Shown piece after piece: positions 61,001 to 64,000 of a stretch of 64,000 bases of DNA (position 1 is its first letter; each line of letters opens with the position of its first letter). The position numbers and the translations under genes are program-made. The notes under the pieces were generated by a model that was not told where the DNA came from, searched no databases, and saw only the letters and a program-made list of their open reading frames with translations. Origin of the DNA: Pampus argenteus (taxonomy: Eukaryota; Chordata; Actinopteri; Scombriformes; Stromateidae); contig CM072876.1 of the NCBI GenBank assembly GCA_036937835.1, positions 16,831,001 to 16,895,000 of the forward strand. The letters are read 5' to 3'.

Positions 61001-64000
61001 GTGATCATGTAGACTTTAACACAGAAGTGGTACACGAGCACATCTTGAAAACTGCAGTAATTAATATATGAGTTTATAGCATCGGTACGGTCCATGAGGT
61101 GAGCATGGACACAGAGAAAGGTGCTTGTGTAATGAACTACCTCCGTTCTGCCGTTCGCCTCAGAGTCAAAATCAGCCGGCTCAGTGAAAAAAAGAGGATA
61201 TTAAAAACACACCGTCTAATATATTCACAAGATATTCATATGCAGAGCACGGTGGAGAGTGGCTTCTGGATCAGTTAGCTTTACAGGAGAAGGTGTTCAG
61301 GGTCACTAGCACATTTTCTAATATTGCAAGATGAATGCACAAATGCAGCTCCAAACAGTCTCTTTAAGAGCAGCATAACAATTATACAATTTTCCGCTGT
61401 GCTAAGCCCCACAGGTATGTGAAAAGTCTGAGAGTGGCTGACTGGTTCTGGTCTCCATGATATCAAGTCGTTCATTAATGGCTGTCACACAGTGCCGCCT
61501 GAGCGATCCGCGGGGGAGACAGACAGAGCCGGAGGAGCAGGTTTTTCTTAGAATTAATGCTCAACTCTGGTCTTCATGCACAGCCCCGAGAAATGGAGAG
61601 TGACTGCTTTTCCATTCTGAAAATCACCTTCCTGGAATGATCACCTTTTAGCCTGTGGAACACAACGTCTCCTAATGCTGTTCACCGATCTCATGATCTC
61701 CGTGGAAACACAGGGCCCCGGCTATCTGTCACCCATGGCAGGGTGAAGGAACGATGGAGGGGGCGGGGCCGGGCTGAGTCATTGCTACTACAGCTGTGGG
61801 CCAAAGGGGGGTAAATGGGGCAGATCTGGTGCCTGAGCTTGTGTCACACTCTGGAGGGAGAAGAAGCTGTGTGAGAAAGTAGCTCATCATACTGTGCACT
61901 GGCTCTGTGGCTCAGGCAGTATCCCTGACAAGTATGTGGTTTTAAGAGTGAAGAGTGCTTCCTCTCACCAAGAGCCATCATTTTTATAATTAGCACAGAG
62001 TGACAAAACTCATATACATATGCAGTATATGCCAAATGTTAATTTCAGTAAATAAAAGGCCAGAATTGTAAACACAAACTAAACAATGCTGCTGTGTTTT
62101 TTTGTAACTTTCCTCATACCAGTTATTTATCAGGCTGGCTTGACCCATACCGGGGCATGAAGGTCAGAATATCACAAATATCAATTTTAATCAACATTCA
62201 AAACGCTGCATCTGGATTCTGGGTTTGTAGTTTGAGACCCCTCCTCCCCCTGGCCTAACTACAGAGTATCGAGTTGTATTGTGGAAAGTTTAGGATCCAA
62301 TATTTTTGGAGCTTATGCAATTCAGACAAAAAAAAACAGGATTGCTATTCCTCTGTTCCATCAATTGTTATTTATTTTTTAAGAATTCAGATTAAAGCAA
62401 AGACATTTTTTTTTTTAGATCTGGATTATATCATTAACAACATCGAAGTAAATCAACATCCTTGATTGATTTGAAAATCTCAAAGCATCTCACATACACA
62501 ACATAATATATAAAGTGTATGTCTTAAAGAGAATGCTGTATAACCAGAATGCCGCTGAATCACCATTGAGTCATCCCTTCAAGTTGAAAACATACAAAAA
62601 CAACACTGACAACACACCTTGTAGCATAACTTGTCTCATGACACCGCGAAGATAAGAAAAGGAAGAGAATTGTATTGTGTAAGTAAATATGGGCCTATAA
62701 GAAACTAAAGAAACTTTGTCAGAGTCTACGAGTTCCTAACAGTGTAAATACATATCCTGAAGTATTGTCTCACAGTGCACTTGCAGGGTAGTGTAAAACA
62801 TCCTGAGGGGATGAAAGCAAATGCCAGATTAAAAGAGTAAACAGAGACAAGAAGCATCGTTTAGTGCCCATAAACTCCAAACAAGACTTAGGATCTAGGA
62901 GAGAAAGGTCCATATTTCAAGGACGCTGTCTGGATCGGGGCAGAGAAAGCAGCCAAATTGGATGAAGTTAAGCTGCACTAACTGCTTGTTGTGACTCGAG
63001 AGAGAAAACTCAATCGTCCCTTTGACCGGCCGACTCGCGCTGAAAAGGGATACATTGTTCTGTGTTTTGGGTGGATTATAAGGGGACATGTCACAACAGC
63101 AAGTTTTTTTTTGACAAGGTCTTGGGTGTCCGCTGTCGTGCGCATTACTGTCAGGAATGTCGATGAGGCCTAATGAGGTTTTAATCCAGCCGGAGTCATT
63201 AGTGGCAGGTCATTTTAAAACAATCCGGGGTCAGGCTGCATTAAGGCTACAGAGGTCCACTCCCAATGGGTCACTGAGCATGGCACAGACCCTTCAGCTC
63301 TTCAGCAGCTTCAGCTAGCACAGGGGAAAAAGGGATTTGTCTCTTGTTGTTTGTTCAGTATTAAAACTATATATCTTTGTCACTGATTGACTGTACAGTT
63401 GAAGGCTGTTGGAACATACTACTTTGCCAAATGGCATGTAAGCTTATTGCTCAGTTTCATCCTTTGTAAACTGCTCAAAACGAGATGATCAACCAAGTTT
63501 GTATCCTTACAGCTCCATTCTCCATTCACATCACCTTTTTATGTGAGAATTCCTCAGTCCAAGCTTTTTTCTTTACTATTTGGTGAAACACCCAGGAAAA
63601 CAAATCCCAGTACAGCTTCTGACAAGTGGAGTTAAAGTCATCCCCAAGACGCTTTTCCAAACTTGCTAAGACGTGTTAATTAATATGTTACGCCCCGAGA
63701 GCTGCATGAGTCATCAAAATTCCACAGTTTGTTTACAGAAGGGATTTTTGGGATGTTTAGATTGCAGATTTTAACTATATTTTTTGTGAGCATCATCTCC
63801 TTGGGGTCAGGTTTAGTAATCCAAAAAGCTTACCTCACTCTGTAAGAAGAAAAGTGCTGATAAATGATAGTGATTATTATCGAGATGATGATAATGATGT
63901 AAAGGAAATGGGAGTTGTACTAGAAACAACAAGCGCTAATGACTAATCACTGCAAAAATGTTATCTATAGCATCTATACACTACCTGTCCAACACCAGAC

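Larger units (their letters stand above)
12305..64000 (+). other. epha7: epha7 gene, 5' portion (exons 1-5, truncated by window end)
   Basis: This is the start of an Eph receptor tyrosine kinase gene. EphA7 is a single-pass plasma-membrane receptor that binds GPI-linked ephrin-A ligands on neighbouring cells and signals in axon guidance and tissue boundary formation. Five exons were assembled by joining GT-AG sites with a continuous reading frame (exon phases 1, 0, 1, 1, 1). Exon lengths of 65, 156 and 336 bp for exons 2, 4 and 5 match the usual Eph gene structure. The encoded ~440 residues cover the signal peptide, ephrin-binding domain, cysteine-rich region and first FN3 repeat. Assignment to EphA7 over EphA3 or EphA5 rests on remembered family sequence, notably KAQQTELEWIS, SGLDENYTPIRTYQVC and CGRGFYKSSSQDLQCSRC. 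The second FN3, transmembrane, kinase and SAM exons were not found. Introns 1-4 are 1,520, 706, 16,686 and 7,605 bp; intron 5 exceeds 23.8 kb. Confidence 0.93.
40143..64000 (+). other. epha7: epha7 intron 5, 5' part (>23.8 kb, runs off the window)
   Basis: The sequence after exon 5 was scanned for exon 6, which should encode the start of the second FN3 repeat with motifs such as LSWQEP and EYEIKYYEK and finish an Ala codon at its 5' end. None was found, so I treat the remainder as intron 5. It holds dispersed repeats at about 40286-40415, 44783-45000 and 46183-46290. Microsatellites lie at 42548-42571, 46036-46067, 47645-47673 and 53537-53565, and a palindrome at 58033-58077. Several long complex stretches have no visible repeats. 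A small exon could still have been missed by eye. Confidence 0.7.

Noticed and set aside
1..64000. Bacterial-type systems (operons, CRISPR, toxin-antitoxin, phage)
   Set aside because: The window is intron-rich vertebrate DNA. No direct-repeat/spacer arrays, ribosome-binding-site-led gene strings or such protein families were seen.

Overview
The window looks like teleost fish nuclear DNA. It is AT-rich and intron-dominated, with many (AC)n, (AT)n and (TTA)n microsatellites and several dispersed repeats of kinds that recur in ray-finned fish genomes. I recognise one gene: the 5' part of an EphA-class receptor tyrosine kinase on the + strand, best matched to EPHA7 (epha7).

Layout. Positions 1 to about 11.6 kb are upstream flank with no recognisable exon. 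A CpG-rich, TATA-less candidate promoter and 5' leader occupies about 12.04-12.30 kb. Five coding exons follow at 12305-12398, 13919-13983, 14690-15359, 32046-32201 and 39807-40142. Each internal junction has a GT donor and AG acceptor, and the reading frame runs through all joins. They encode the signal peptide, the whole ephrin-binding domain, the cysteine-rich sushi/EGF-like region and the first fibronectin type III repeat, about 440 residues. The second FN3 repeat, transmembrane segment, kinase, SAM domain and PDZ-binding tail are not found. Intron 5 therefore fills the remaining 23.9 kb and leaves the window.

The most notable structure is a set of paired duplications. About 440 bp directly upstream of the promoter (P, 11641-12083) reappears in the same orientation in intron 3 (P', about 16869-17440). 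P' is flanked by two copies of an unrelated ~330 bp segment (A, 16514-16841; A', 17445-17778). The order P - exons 1 to 3 - A - P' - A' is what remains if a ~5.2 kb block carrying the promoter flank and exons 1-3 was tandemly duplicated and the exons were later lost from the second copy. Insertion of a promoter-flank fragment by template switching is the main alternative.

Other structures include a perfect 23-bp-stem hairpin (30827-30889), a 45-nt near-perfect palindrome (58033-58077), a long alternating purine-pyrimidine tract (33377-33411), G-quadruplex-type sequence (22980-23029 and 10562-10579) and an upstream ORF overlapping the epha7 start codon. I see no CRISPR array, operon, rRNA, recognisable tRNA gene or second protein-coding gene. 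I cannot claim a previously undescribed biological system from this sequence alone.
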